Below, piece by piece: positions 9,173-18,646 of a stretch of DNA of 64,000 bases. The notes beneath the pieces were generated by a model. That model made no database searches, had not been told where the DNA came from, and saw only the letters and a list, made by a program, of their open reading frames with translations. Position numbers and translations under genes: made by a program. How positions within the stretch are numbered: position 1 is the stretch's first letter; the number at the start of each line of letters is the position of its first letter. Source of the DNA: Kluyvera genomosp. 1 (GTDB lineage Bacteria > Pseudomonadota > Gammaproteobacteria > Enterobacterales > Enterobacteriaceae). The stretch covers positions 62,001 to 126,000 of the forward strand of contig NZ_LGHZ01000014.1 of NCBI RefSeq assembly GCF_001266615.1, given 5' to 3'.

Positions 9173-11218
9173 ATGCAGAAGTTAGCCAGCTATTTATCCG
9201 GCACCTGGCAGACAGGCCAGGGCCGTCCCCGCACCATTCATCACGCCATCAGTGGCGAAGCACTGTGGGAAGTGACCAGCGAAGGTCTGGATATGGCGCA
9301 GGCGCGTCGTTTCGCGATTGAGCACGGCGGGAAAGCCTTACAGGAAATGACCTTTATTGAGCGCAGCGCGATGCTCAAAGCGGTGGCAAAGCATCTGCTG
9401 GAACTGAAAGCCGATTTTTATGCTATTTCTGCCGAAACCGGCGCCACTCGCGCCGACAGCTGGGTAGATATTGAAGGTGGTATCGGCACCCTCTTCACCT
9501 ACGCGGGTTTGGGTGGTCGCGAACTGCCGGACGATACGCTGTGGCCAGAAGATGAGCTGATCCCTCTGTCTAAACAGGGCGGCTTTGCCGCGCGCCACGT
9601 GTTGACCTCTAAATCCGGCGTGGCGGTACATATCAACGCCTTCAACTTCCCATGCTGGGGCATGTTAGAAAAGCTGGCGCCAACCTGGCTTGCCGGGATG
9701 CCGGTGATCATCAAACCGGCTACCGCCACCGCACAGCTGACGCAGGCGATGGTGAAAGCGATTGTTGAAAGCGGCCTGGTGCCAAATGGCGCAATCAGCC
9801 TGATTTGCGGCGGTGCAGGCTCCCTGCTCGACGAACTCGACAGCCAGGACGTGGTGACCTTCACCGGTTCGGCACACACCGGACAACAGCTGCGCGTGCA
9901 TCCCAATCTGGTCGCCAAATCGATTCCGTTCACCATGGAAGCGGATTCTCTGAACTGCTGCGTTTTGGGCGACGATGTGACCCCTGAGCAGCCGGAATTC
10001 ACGCTGTTTATTCGCGAAGTGGTACGTGAAATGACGGCGAAAGCCGGGCAAAAATGTACTGCGATTCGCCGTATTATCGTGCCGCAGGCGCAGATAAAAG
10101 CGGTCAGCGATGCGCTGATTGCTCGTCTGCAAAAGGTGGTGGTTGGCGACCCCGCGCAGGAAGGCGTCAAAATGGGGGCGCTGGTTAATGCAGAACAGCG
10201 ACAGGACGTACAGGACAACGTCAACCGCCTGGTGCAAGCTGGCTGTGAGGTACTGCTGGGCGGCAAAGCCGATCTGAGCGCTGCCGGGGCTTTCTTCCCA
10301 CCAACGCTGCTGCTGTGTACCCAGCCGGATGAAGTGTCCGCCGTGCACGCGATCGAAGCCTTTGGCCCTGTCGCCACGCTGATGCCTTACCAGAATAGCG
10401 AACACGCCATGCAGCTGGCGCGGGCGGGCGGCGGCAGCCTGGCCGGGACGCTGGTGACCGCAAGCGGTGAGCTGGCGCGTGAGTTTATTCTTGGCGCGGC
10501 TCGCTCACACGGTCGTATCCAGGTACTGAACGAAGAATCCTCTGCTGAGTCCACCGGCCATGGTTCGCCGTTGCCGCAGCTGGTTCACGGTGGCCCAGGG
10601 CGTGCTGGCGGTGGTGAAGAGCTGGGCGGCCTGCGCTCGGTGAAACATTACATGCAGCGCACGGCCGTTCAGGGTAGCCCAACCATGCTGGCCGCAATCG
10701 GACAGCAGTGGGTGCGCGGCGCACAGGTGGCAGAAGACCGCATTCACCCGTTCCGCAAATATTTCGAAGAGATCCAGCCGGGCGATAGCCTGTTGACCCC
10801 CCGCCGGACATTGACCGAAGCGGATATCGTCAATTTTGCCTGCCTGAGCGGCGATCATTTCTACGCCCACATGGACAAAATTGCCGCCGCCGAGTCGATA
10901 TTTGGCGAACGCGTGGTGCACGGTTACTTCCTGATTTCTGCCGCTGCCGGTCTGTTTGTTGATGCGGGCGTCGGCCCGGTTATCGCCAACTACGGTATGG
11001 AAAACTTGCGCTTTATTGAGCCGGTTAAGCCGGGCGATACCATTCAGGTTCGCCTGACCTGTAAGCGTAAAACGGTCAAACGCCAGCGCAACGCCGAAGA
11101 GAAAGCCACCGGCGTGGTGGAATGGTCGGTCGAGATCTTCAATCAGCATCAGCAGGCGGTCGCTCTCTACTCCATCCTGACGCTGGTTGCCCGCCAGCAG
11201 GGGGATTTCCCGGCATAA
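9173..11218 (+). CDS. paaZ: Bifunctional oxepin-CoA hydrolase / semialdehyde dehydrogenase
   Basis: Opens the oxepin-CoA ring and oxidises the resulting semialdehyde to 3-oxo-5,6-dehydrosuberyl-CoA. It has 681 residues in two domains. The N-terminal aldehyde dehydrogenase (about 1-520) has catalytic C295 in GQKCTAI. The C-terminal MaoC-like (R)-hydratase (about 540-681) has D561 and H566 in [10 protein letters not shown]. The start at 9173 follows the site CGGAG. It is transcribed away from paaA and followed by a terminator. Confidence 0.97.
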   Translation: MQKLASYLSGTWQTGQGRPRTIHHAISGEALWEVTSEGLDMAQARRFAIEHGGKALQEMTFIERSAMLKAVAKHLLELKADFYAISAETGATRADSWVDIEGGIGTLFTYAGLGGRELPDDTLWPEDELIPLSKQGGFAARHVLTSKSGVAVHINAFNFPCWGMLEKLAPTWLAGMPVIIKPATATAQLTQAMVKAIVESGLVPNGAISLICGGAGSLLDELDSQDVVTFTGSAHTGQQLRVHPNLVAKSIPFTMEADSLNCCVLGDDVTPEQPEFTLFIREVVREMTAKAGQKCTAIRRIIVPQAQIKAVSDALIARLQKVVVGDPAQEGVKMGALVNAEQRQDVQDNVNRLVQAGCEVLLGGKADLSAAGAFFPPTLLLCTQPDEVSAVHAIEAFGPVATLMPYQNSEHAMQLARAGGGSLAGTLVTASGELAREFILGAARSHGRIQVLNEESSAESTGHGSPLPQLVHGGPGRAGGGEELGGLRSVKHYMQRTAVQGSPTMLAAIGQQWVRGAQVAEDRIHPFRKYFEEIQPGDSLLTPRRTLTEADIVNFACLSGDHFYAHMDKIAAAESIFGERVVHGYFLISAAAGLFVDAGVGPVIANYGMENLRFIEPVKPGDTIQVRLTCKRKTVKRQRNAEEKATGVVEWSVEIFNQHQQAVALYSILTLVARQQGDFPA

Positions 11219-11235
11219 CGCCCTTGCCACCCCGC

Positions 11236-11264
11236 CCCGATAGCAGCATTTCCCCCCTATCGGG
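11236..11264. repeat. 8-bp inverted repeat downstream of paaZ
   Basis: CCCGATAG at 11236-11243 pairs perfectly with CTATCGGG at 11257-11264 across a 13-base loop. It lies 18 bases after the paaZ stop and before the stronger terminator, so it is probably part of the same 3-prime end structure. Confidence 0.5.
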
Positions 11265-11283
11265 CCTGCACCATGGTTTCCCC

Positions 11284-11307
11284 AATGCCTCTGCGGAGGC
11301 ATTTTTT
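11284..11307 (+). terminator. paaZ terminator
   Basis: A perfect 7-bp stem ATGCCTC / GAGGCAT (11285-11291 with 11296-11302) has a four-base loop and is followed by five further T residues. It stands between paaZ and the tynA promoter, separating the two plus-strand transcripts. Confidence 0.85.
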
Positions 11308-11312
11308 ATAAC

Positions 11313-11350
11313 TGGCAAAACTGACAAATAACCTGGCATGCGCAAGCAAA
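11313..11350 (+). promoter_or_regulatory. Candidate FeaR operator of tynA
   Basis: TGGCA at 11313-11317 is followed after 8 bases by AAA at 11326, an exact fit to the FeaR motif TGNCA-N8-AAA described for E. coli. A second TGGCA at 11334 starts 21 bases later and has AAA after 9 bases. Two direct half-sites two helical turns apart are typical of AraC-family activators. The feaB promoter shows the same 21-base spacing. Confidence 0.65.
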
Positions 11351-11435
11351 CGCTTAATGACGTTCGGCTGTTAGGTTAAGAGACTGAACAAGAAAAGCCT
11401 GGCACGGCACAACATAACGATAAGATGAGGTCACA

Positions 11436-13703
11436 ATGTCTAAAGCTTTGAATCTGTCTAAACGTAAAACGGCGCTCGCGCTGGCTATCGCACTGTGTTG
11501 CGCCTGGCAAAGCCCGACCTTCGCCCACGGCGGTGAAGCGCACATGGTGCCAATGGACAAAACCTTGCAGGAATTTGGCGCTGACGTGCAGTGGGATGAC
11601 TATGCACAGATGTACACCCTGATTAAAGACGGCGCCTATGTGAAAGTGAAGCCAGGTGCGAAAACCGCGGTGCTCAACGGTAAAACGCTGAACCTGCAGG
11701 TGCCAGTGGTGATGAAAAAAGGCAAAGCGTGGATTTCTGACACCTTCATTAACGACGTGTTCCAGTCAGGTCTTGACCAGACCTTCCAGGTTGAGAAAGT
11801 ACCTCACCCGCTGAACTCCCTGTCGTCCGCTGAAATTGGCGAAGCTGTGACGATTGTGAAAGCCGCGCCAGAATTCCAGGCCAACACTCGTTTCACCGAA
11901 ATTTCCCTGCACGAGCCGGATAAAAAAGCGGTGTGGGACTTTGCGCTTAACGGCACGCCGGTTAACACCCCGCGTACCGCCGACGTGATTATGCTCGACG
12001 GCAAACACGTGATTGAAGCCGTGGTCGATCTGCAAAACAAAAAGATCCTTTCCTGGACGCCAATCAAAGACGCCCACGGCATGGTACTGATTGACGATTT
12101 CGTTAGCGTGCAGAACATCATTAACGCCAGCACCGAGTTTGCTGACGTGCTGAAAAAACACGGTATCAAAGACACCACCAAGGTAGTCACTACGCCGCTG
12201 ACCGTCGGCTACTTCGACGGCAAAGATGGGCTCAAGCAGGATGCACGTCTGCTGAAAGTGGTCAGCTATCTGGATACCGGCGACGGCAACTACTGGGCGC
12301 ACCCGATCGAAAACCTGGTCGCCGTTGTCGATCTTGAGCAGAAAAAAATCATCAAAATTGAAGAAGGCCCGGTGATTCCCGTTCCGATGGAATCCCGTCC
12401 GTTTGATGGCCGCGATCGCGTGGCAAAATCGGTGAAACCGCTGGATATCATCGAGCCGGAAGGTAAAAACTACACCATCACCGGCGATATGGTGCACTGG
12501 CAGAACTGGGACTTCCACCTACGCCTGAACTCCCGCGTCGGGCCGATTCTCTCTACCGTGACCTATAACGACAACGGCAAAAAACGTCAGGTAATGTACG
12601 AAGGATCGCTGGGCGGCATGATCGTGCCTTACGGCGACCCGGATGTGGGATGGTATTTCAAAGCGTACCTGGATTCTGGTGATTACGGTATGGGTACACT
12701 GACTTCGCCTATCGCTCGTGGCAAAGATGCACCCTCCAACGCCGTGCTGCTGGATGAAACCATCGCCGACTACACCGGCACCCCAACCACGATTCCACGT
12801 GCGGTGGCGATCTTTGAACGCTATGCCGGTCCGGAATATAAGCATCAGGAAATGGGCCAGCCGAACGTCAGTACCGAACGTCGTGAACTGGTGGTGCGTT
12901 GGATAAGCACCGTCGGTAACTACGACTACATCTTCGATTGGGTATTCCACGAAAACGGCACCATTGGTATCGATGCCGGTGCGACCGGGATTGAAGCGGT
13001 GAAAGGCGTGCTGGCGAAAACCATGCACGATCCGAGCGCCAAAGACGACACCCGTTACGGGACGCTGATCGACCATAATATCGTCGGCACCACCCACCAG
13101 CATATTTACAACTTCCGCCTCGATCTCGACGTGGACGGCGAAAATAACAGCCTGGTGGCGATGGATCCGGAAGTGAAACCAAACACCAGCGGCGGCCCGC
13201 GTACCAGTACGATGCAGGTAAATCAGTACGATATCGAAACCGAGCAGAAAGCCGCGCAGAAGTTTGATCCAGGCACCATTCGCCTGCTGAGCAACACCAC
13301 CAAAGAAAACCGCATGGGCAATCCGGTGTCGTACCAGATTATCCCTTACGCAGGCGGCACCCACCCGGCGGCAACCGGGGCGAAATTTGCCCCTGACGAG
13401 TGGATTTACCATCGTCTGAGCTTTATGGACAAACAGCTGTGGGTCACCCGTTATCATCAGGAAGAGCGTTATCCAGAAGGCAAATATCCAAACCGTTCGG
13501 TGCACGATACCGGTCTGGGCCAGTATGCGAAGGATGACGAGTCGCTGAAAAATAACGATGACGTGGTATGGATTACCACCGGGACTACCCACGTGGCACG
13601 TGCCGAAGAGTGGCCAATTATGCCAACCGAATGGGCGCACGCGCTGTTGAAACCGTGGAACTTCTTTGACGAAACGCCGACGCTGGGCGAAAAGAAAAAG
13701 TAA
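11436..13703 (+). CDS. tynA: Periplasmic copper primary amine oxidase
   Basis: Oxidises phenylethylamine, tyramine and similar amines to aldehydes, releasing ammonia and hydrogen peroxide in the periplasm. It has 755 residues. A 30-residue signal peptide ends at SPTFA before HGGEAH. Y496 of the precursor, in TVGNYDYIFDW, is the tyrosine converted to topaquinone; copper ligands include the HQH histidines of GTTHQHIYNF and a C-terminal histidine in VTRYHQEE. The aldehydes feed FeaB, whose gene lies 36 kb away here instead of next door. Confidence 0.97.
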   Translation: MSKALNLSKRKTALALAIALCCAWQSPTFAHGGEAHMVPMDKTLQEFGADVQWDDYAQMYTLIKDGAYVKVKPGAKTAVLNGKTLNLQVPVVMKKGKAWISDTFINDVFQSGLDQTFQVEKVPHPLNSLSSAEIGEAVTIVKAAPEFQANTRFTEISLHEPDKKAVWDFALNGTPVNTPRTADVIMLDGKHVIEAVVDLQNKKILSWTPIKDAHGMVLIDDFVSVQNIINASTEFADVLKKHGIKDTTKVVTTPLTVGYFDGKDGLKQDARLLKVVSYLDTGDGNYWAHPIENLVAVVDLEQKKIIKIEEGPVIPVPMESRPFDGRDRVAKSVKPLDIIEPEGKNYTITGDMVHWQNWDFHLRLNSRVGPILSTVTYNDNGKKRQVMYEGSLGGMIVPYGDPDVGWYFKAYLDSGDYGMGTLTSPIARGKDAPSNAVLLDETIADYTGTPTTIPRAVAIFERYAGPEYKHQEMGQPNVSTERRELVVRWISTVGNYDYIFDWVFHENGTIGIDAGATGIEAVKGVLAKTMHDPSAKDDTRYGTLIDHNIVGTTHQHIYNFRLDLDVDGENNSLVAMDPEVKPNTSGGPRTSTMQVNQYDIETEQKAAQKFDPGTIRLLSNTTKENRMGNPVSYQIIPYAGGTHPAATGAKFAPDEWIYHRLSFMDKQLWVTRYHQEERYPEGKYPNRSVHDTGLGQYAKDDESLKNNDDVVWITTGTTHVARAEEWPIMPTEWAHALLKPWNFFDETPTLGEKKK

Positions 13704-13716
13704 CGTTGACGGACTT

Positions 13717-13753
13717 AACGGGCGGTAAAATCGGCATGATTTTACCGCCCGTT
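13717..13753. terminator. tynA terminator, 15-bp perfect hairpin
   Basis: A 15-bp perfect stem (13717-13731 with 13739-13753) with a seven-base loop begins 13 bases after the tynA stop. The arms begin with AACGGGCGGT and end with ACCGCCCGTT; T-rich sequence follows. The near-symmetry would let it work in both directions. It marks the left limit of the region shared with E. coli before the 36-kb mosaic. Confidence 0.85.
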
Positions 13754-13844
13754 GTTTTACAAATGGCACTAACTGAAAGATGCCCCTTCATCTCCTCATG
13801 TATATCTACCTCCACACCTAATCATTAAGAAAGGATGGATGACG

Positions 13845-14582
13845 ATGCTGAGAGGTAAAAGAGCCGTAATTACCGGTGGCGGCGGTGGGTTTGGTCAGGC
13901 ACTGTGCGTGTGGTTAGCGCGAGAAGGCGTCGAAGTGGATTTTTGCGCGCGGCGGGCCGAGGATATTCAAAAAACCTGCAGCCTCATCACGGCCGAAGCC
14001 GGTGTAGCAAAAGGATATCTCTGTGATTTAACCCAACCCGAGTCCCTTTCGCAGTTTTCTTCACAATTATTAACGTCAGACAAACCCATCGACATTTTAA
14101 TTCTCAATGCGGCCCAGTGGCTGTCGGGAACGTTAGACGATCAACCCGACGTAGAAATTATTAATACCATCAGTTCAGGCCTGACGGGTTCCATATTACT
14201 GACTCAAGCATTACTACCCGAATTAAGACGTTCAGAATGTGCTGATGTTATCTCCATTATATCTTCTTGCGGCATTCCGAATTTTACCGAATCTATTGCG
14301 CATCCCGCTTTTTTTGCCAGCAAACACGGGCTAAGTGGCTTTACCACTAAACTTTCTCACCAGTTGTCCGAGGAGAATATCCGTGTCACCGGGTTGTATC
14401 CCCCGGATTTTGAACTGACAGGCTTAGATACGCCCGTTGATAGCCCATCAAGAATGGGCGAACGGCTATTGAACGGGCGTTCGATCTGGGAAACCATTCG
14501 TTTTGTGCTGACTCAACCGCGCAGCTGTCATATCGGTAGTCTCTATTTTAACGGTCCCACGCGTGAAAAACTGAGCGTTTAA
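13845..14582 (+). CDS. SDR-family protein lacking the catalytic tyrosine
   Basis: Rossmann protein of the short-chain dehydrogenase superfamily; substrate unknown. With the ATG at 13845 (9 bases after AAGGA) it has 245 residues; an ATG at 13839 is in frame but too close to that site. The dinucleotide motif is TGGGGGFG at 10-17 and the NAA of the central strand is at 88-90. The active-site region reads FFASK at 156-160, so the position of the usual catalytic Tyr (Y-x-x-x-K) is Phe, although Lys160 is kept. It may be a degenerate enzyme or a non-catalytic NAD(P)-binding protein. It occupies the position where feaB lies in E. coli. Confidence 0.75.
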   Translation: MLRGKRAVITGGGGGFGQALCVWLAREGVEVDFCARRAEDIQKTCSLITAEAGVAKGYLCDLTQPESLSQFSSQLLTSDKPIDILILNAAQWLSGTLDDQPDVEIINTISSGLTGSILLTQALLPELRRSECADVISIISSCGIPNFTESIAHPAFFASKHGLSGFTTKLSHQLSEENIRVTGLYPPDFELTGLDTPVDSPSRMGERLLNGRSIWETIRFVLTQPRSCHIGSLYFNGPTREKLSV

Positions 14583-14753
14583 GTCTGAATTTAGCGACGT
14601 TGGGCAGATGACGTTTTCTGAGGGTTTTAAAAACGACCTTGAACCTGATGACTTGATCAACAATATGAGTATTTCCTGTACATGCAGATAAGTTGAAGCA
14701 ATCATTGTACAGACAACACAATATCGACATTTTCTTTAGGACAGCACTTACTA

Positions 14754-15293
14754 ATGCAGATACCCATACTCTATACAGAACGCTTGTTATTAAAGCCATT
14801 AGTTGCCGAAGACGCCTTACAAATTCAGGAAGTCTATCCTCGCTGGGAGATAGTTCGTTATATGACCGCCTCGGTCCCCTGGCCTTTTCCCGCTAACGGT
14901 GCTGAAAGATACGTTAATCACGTCGCGCTGCCCGATATCGCGAAAGGAATTGCCTGGTTCTGGACTATCAGACATCGCGAGGCTCCGGACATCCTAATGG
15001 GGTTAATCTGCTTGTACGACATTGAGGATAATAATCGAGGATTTTGGTTAGCGCCGGAATATCAGAGACAGGGGTACATGCGCGAAGCCAGCCATGCAGC
15101 GACAGACTACTGGTTTAATACGTTACATAAGCCCGTGCTACGAGCTCCGAAAGCGGCTCTCAATCGCCGCTCACAACGTATTTCAGACAGCAGCGGCATG
15201 CGGCTCATCAGGACTGATAAAGCCGAGTATGTCAGTGGTCTTTTAGATTCCGAACTTTGGGAAATCACCCGCGACGAGTGGAATGCTCGTTAG
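14754..15293 (+). CDS. GNAT-family N-acetyltransferase (RimJ/RimL-like)
   Basis: Acetyl-CoA-dependent acetyltransferase of 179 residues; substrate unknown. The start TERLLLKPL and the segment FWLAPEYQRQGYMREAS, followed by N..S.RISDSSGMR and a terminal ELWEITRDEW, are the pattern of the RimJ/RimL branch that acetylates protein N-termini or small amines. The RQGYMREA segment is the acetyl-CoA loop. It stands alone between an SDR and an MFS gene with gaps of 171 and 254 bases, so it is probably its own unit. Confidence 0.85.
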   Translation: MQIPILYTERLLLKPLVAEDALQIQEVYPRWEIVRYMTASVPWPFPANGAERYVNHVALPDIAKGIAWFWTIRHREAPDILMGLICLYDIEDNNRGFWLAPEYQRQGYMREASHAATDYWFNTLHKPVLRAPKAALNRRSQRISDSSGMRLIRTDKAEYVSGLLDSELWEITRDEWNAR

Positions 15294-15547
15294 CGTTAGC
15301 GGATATCAGTCGGTGCCGCGCCCCCTTCGGTCTGAGCAAAGCAGACCGCCAAAATAGTTGGCTGCGTTGTGCCATGAGAAAAGTTTTGGGCTGCAGGCGC
15401 ACCGGCTACTTTTCATGTGCTAAACTTTTGCATCTGTTTCTACTCGAGTTTTTTCAATGTAAAGATTCCGTCTTTTAACAGTTTTTCCTTTCCGCATTGC
15501 CTTTGGGCTATGTGGAGTTCTGTTATTTAAGATGAGAATTTTTCTGC

Positions 15548-16771
15548 ATGAATACTCTGCTACTTGCGCTCATTCGCGCATTGCGAAGCCATCGTTGGCT
15601 GCGCTTTCTTGGTTGCGCCTATATCCTGTCATCTTTGGGAAACGGGCTTACTCAGATCATTATCTTTGGGCAATTGTTACACTGGCAGGCTTCTCCTGCG
15701 ACTCTGACCCTGGTTTATATGCTGTCGATGCTTCCCGGTTTTATCGGAAGCCTTTGGGGAGAGGTTTTGTGTAGAAAAGTATCTCCCTTACGGATACTCA
15801 TCGGCACAGAGTTACTCGGTTTATTAGTGCTTATTTTTCCACTATATGGCGTGGTGCATCATAGTGTTCCTGCGCTGCTTGCAGTCCAATGTTGGGAAGC
15901 GCTATTTGCCGGCATGAGCTATCCCGCGTTGACCTTATTATTTAAACGCGGGTTGCGCCCGGAAGAACTACCGGCAGCAACCGCCATGGAAACGATAATT
16001 TTTGCCTCACAAGTTATCTTTGGCACAGGCCTGGGCGTTTTACTGTTCGACCACATTTCTCTTTTAAACCTGCTTGCTATCGATGCCCTGAGTTTTGCGG
16101 CATCTGTCGCTATGCTGCTGGCATCTGGCTCTGTTTTCCGCATAACCGGGTCGCAACCTGAAAAAGGTCAGTATGTCGCGCAACAACTCCACTGGCGAAG
16201 TTTATCTCCTGTGCAAAAACGAAGCATTTTACTTTTACCTGCCCTTGCCGCCGTGGGATCTCCCGCAATGGCGCTTTTACCTGCTTTGGCACAAGAAATC
16301 AGGCCAGTCAATTCAACCGAATTGGCACTGCCACTGATTTTTGCGCGAAGTCTCGGGCAACTCTGCGGCCCGTTAGTCCTTAATGCCGATAAATTGCAAC
16401 GATATTCAGCGAATAACGGGCTATTGATGGTATGTCTGAGCGGGTATATCGGGAGCTATTTTCTATTACCCCTATCTACCGGTTTTACATACGTTGGGTT
16501 GGTTATGGTCTTTAGTGCACACGTGGCGTCAAATATTGTGTTTGCTTTAGGCTCTTTCGGCGTACTTAAAAACTTCGCTGAAACACAGGTTTCGCGAGCC
16601 AGCGCAATGTCCTGGCGTGGGCAGGTTTTGACAGCCGCTGTCTCGACCGGAATAACCAGTGTAATGGCACAGCAGTTGGGTGCCTTTACTGCGCTCTACA
16701 CGATTTCGATAGTCAGCCTGACGGCCGTCGGCGTTTTGCTGTGGCTCAATGGGGCGCACAGAACTCACTAA
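15548..16771 (+). CDS. MFS transporter, EntS-like exporter type
   Basis: A 407-residue inner-membrane protein with about ten to twelve hydrophobic helices, resembling the MFS_3 / EntS branch of drug and siderophore exporters. The N-terminal half ends near residue 200 and a charged loop (QPEKGQYVAQQLHWRS) separates the halves. Substrate unknown. No siderophore synthesis genes are nearby. It may be co-acquired with the GNAT gene upstream, but the 254-base gap argues against one operon. Confidence 0.8.
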   Translation: MNTLLLALIRALRSHRWLRFLGCAYILSSLGNGLTQIIIFGQLLHWQASPATLTLVYMLSMLPGFIGSLWGEVLCRKVSPLRILIGTELLGLLVLIFPLYGVVHHSVPALLAVQCWEALFAGMSYPALTLLFKRGLRPEELPAATAMETIIFASQVIFGTGLGVLLFDHISLLNLLAIDALSFAASVAMLLASGSVFRITGSQPEKGQYVAQQLHWRSLSPVQKRSILLLPALAAVGSPAMALLPALAQEIRPVNSTELALPLIFARSLGQLCGPLVLNADKLQRYSANNGLLMVCLSGYIGSYFLLPLSTGFTYVGLVMVFSAHVASNIVFALGSFGVLKNFAETQVSRASAMSWRGQVLTAAVSTGITSVMAQQLGAFTALYTISIVSLTAVGVLLWLNGAHRTH

Positions 16772-17153
16772 CACCGTGATATAGGCAGCATTGTCAATTC
16801 ATAGTGGGGAGCGAATCGCTCCCCATCATGACAATATTCATTTTCGATTAAGACAATGCGTAAGGCTCGCGCCTCTTCAAAACGCTGTTTATGAATGTGC
16901 GACCAAACCCTTTGTTATCAGCTACCGCATCTCGTCTTCATTAGGACTTTCCCTTGTCGCAGTAGGCAAAGGGCTGGTGATTAACCCGAAATGGGTGTCA
17001 TTGGCTAGCGCGGGTCGGCACCGTGAAATCCAGACAGAGCCTGTTCCTAAATCCGTGCCATATCTACAAAAGGCAGCCTCATGTCACTTAACTCTCTGCA
17101 AAAAAACACATACCATCAATTACATAACGTAATCAAGGGGGGGTCTTGAGATA
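16772..17153. other. Intergenic stretch with a strong hairpin and possible gene remnant
   Basis: GGGGAGCGA at 16806-16814 pairs with TCGCTCCCC at 16816-16824, a terminator-like hairpin for the MFS gene although no long T run follows. The rest has only a 113-codon plus-strand frame of unconvincing composition. Within it SLGLSLVAVGKGLVINP (about 16926-16976) vaguely recalls the effector-domain loop of LysR proteins, so this could be a decayed fragment. No confident gene. Confidence 0.4.
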
Positions 17154-17789
17154 TTACTTTTCATATCCGTATAAATTAATCCTACCCGATAAATACTCAC
17201 CTAAATATACTTCACTGATTTTATTGAAGCCTTGCTTTATCACTTCATTTTCTAACCAGTCACTGTCCTTATTAAGGATTTCAAGCAGGTCATGGTTTGC
17301 TAAGCCATCGACTATAATTGGGTAACGTATATTCTCATCACCGCTTTGTATGATGGTTAACTGCCCATTCTGTTCGAGGACCACGCGTTTGAGTTGTTCA
17401 ATTTCATAAATGCCATTGGCTCTTAACTTGAACATCAAATCATTTGCAGAAACACCGTTACGTAAACACTCTTTAACATTAACACTGCCATTATGTACCA
17501 GGGTGATAGGCTTGCCATCAATGATTCTTTTAACCAAGCGGTTATTCTCTTTTAAAAACTTAAGCACAAAGACGAGAAAAGTCCATATAATTAACACGAG
17601 AACAAATTGCAGTACTGTTATCGATTCATTGTAAATCACACCACCGATAATCCCCCCAAGCACATAGTTCTGAACCTGATCCATTGCGGATGACGGGGCC
17701 AGATTCCCCTTCCCCATGAGATTTATTTGAACAATTAAGCACAGTATCCCCAGGCCCAGTTTTATAATAATAGGTGTATAAATTATCAT
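17154..17789 (-). CDS. DUF421 / YetF-family membrane protein
   Basis: A 211-residue member of the DUF421 family, function unknown. It begins with three hydrophobic helices (about 5-25, 40-55 and 58-79) around the conserved GKGNLAPSSAMDQ and YVLGGIIGGVIYN segments, followed by a soluble domain starting near FLKENNRLVKRIIDGKP. The ATG at 17789 has GAGGAA six bases upstream. It lies 9 bases after the DUF3290 gene and the two families commonly travel as a pair. The DNA is visibly richer in A+T than the paa and fec genes. Confidence 0.85.
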   Translation of the reverse strand: MIIYTPIIIKLGLGILCLIVQINLMGKGNLAPSSAMDQVQNYVLGGIIGGVIYNESITVLQFVLVLIIWTFLVFVLKFLKENNRLVKRIIDGKPITLVHNGSVNVKECLRNGVSANDLMFKLRANGIYEIEQLKRVVLEQNGQLTIIQSGDENIRYPIIVDGLANHDLLEILNKDSDWLENEVIKQGFNKISEVYLGEYLSGRINLYGYEK

Positions 17790-17798
17790 TTCTGTTCC

Positions 17799-18245
17799 TC
17801 AGTTCTTCATGATTTCTATTGCTGGATTCACTAGCGAAACTTCAACTAAGCTGTATGTTTTTTGATCCGGGCTGAGGTTGACTCGGTAATAAAAATCATT
17901 GATCTTAACAATAATACCGTCCGAGAGTTGCACTGAACTGGAAAATATAGAAGTCACATCGACTTTTTTTTCTTGCGACAAGAGCCTCACAAAGTTAACC
18001 ATTTGTGATGATTGGGAGTGTATATTTTGACTATCGGTATAGTCGGCATATTGAACCCCAGAAATAAAGAGTAAAAACAAGAAAACGATAATCGTTAAGT
18101 CACGATATTTAGTTTGCAAACGATGACGCATATACAGGCTAAAAACAACGATCAGAATAAATAGCGCGCTAAATATAATTATGTACTTTAAATAATCATT
18201 AATATTAGATTGCGTTTGTAGATAACCAATGCCATAAAATCTCAT
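17799..18245 (-). CDS. DUF3290-family membrane protein
   Basis: A 148-residue protein with two hydrophobic helices (about 18-40 and 50-66) and a soluble C-terminal domain of about 75 residues, matching DUF3290, of unknown function. It is the first gene of a two-gene operon with the DUF421 gene 9 bases downstream. DUF3290 and DUF421 proteins are found together in Firmicutes and in some enterobacteria, so a heteromeric membrane complex is a reasonable inference. The A+T-rich composition points to transfer. Confidence 0.75.
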   Translation of the reverse strand: MRFYGIGYLQTQSNINDYLKYIIIFSALFILIVVFSLYMRHRLQTKYRDLTIIVFLFLLFISGVQYADYTDSQNIHSQSSQMVNFVRLLSQEKKVDVTSIFSSSVQLSDGIIVKINDFYYRVNLSPDQKTYSLVEVSLVNPAIEIMKN

Positions 18246-18646
18246 GATTTAATAATCCCCAACCCCTAAAAACCATATTCTCATTATGGTAACACATTAC
18301 CTCTCTCCACTCTTATGCTACTGAATAATTATCAGTTATCAACTTAAATTTGTCATTCTCTTTTAATTTGAAACAGAGCACATCGATGGGGGTAAGTATT
18401 TGGCGATAAAACCGTGCACGTTTAAAATTAGTCTTATTTGCCATTAAAAACGTAATCTGACGTATAAACGCGCTCGGATGACCTCTAAATATAGAGCCAG
18501 CTGAAATTTCCTACTTTCTATGGCTCTGAGCTCCTCGACATAAGTACACATTCATGTGCGCTGCAGTTTTTCAGCTCAACCCGTTACGTTGTAATAGTCT
18601 ATATGAGTCCCTTCTGAATGGCTGAAACCATCGTCTTAACGAATGG
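18246..18646. other. 401-base intergenic region, no gene
   Basis: A+T-rich stretch between the DUF3290 start and the end of a LysR gene. It must hold the promoter of the DUF3290-DUF421 operon. AGAGCCA and TGGCTCT near 18490-18525 form a seven-base inverted repeat with a long loop. I see no open frame worth calling. Confidence 0.5.

Noticed and set aside
9499-10405. Two long minus-strand frames (292 and 246 codons) opposite paaZ
   Set aside because: Shadows of paaZ codon use; no recognisable domain and no ribosome site.
12519-13769. 416-codon minus-strand frame opposite tynA
   Set aside because: Lies wholly over the clear tynA coding sequence, has no family features, and such long antisense frames are common in GC-biased genes.
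16791-17132. 113-codon plus-strand frame as an intact gene
   Set aside because: Composition unlike neighbouring genes and no good ribosome site; kept only as a possible remnant.
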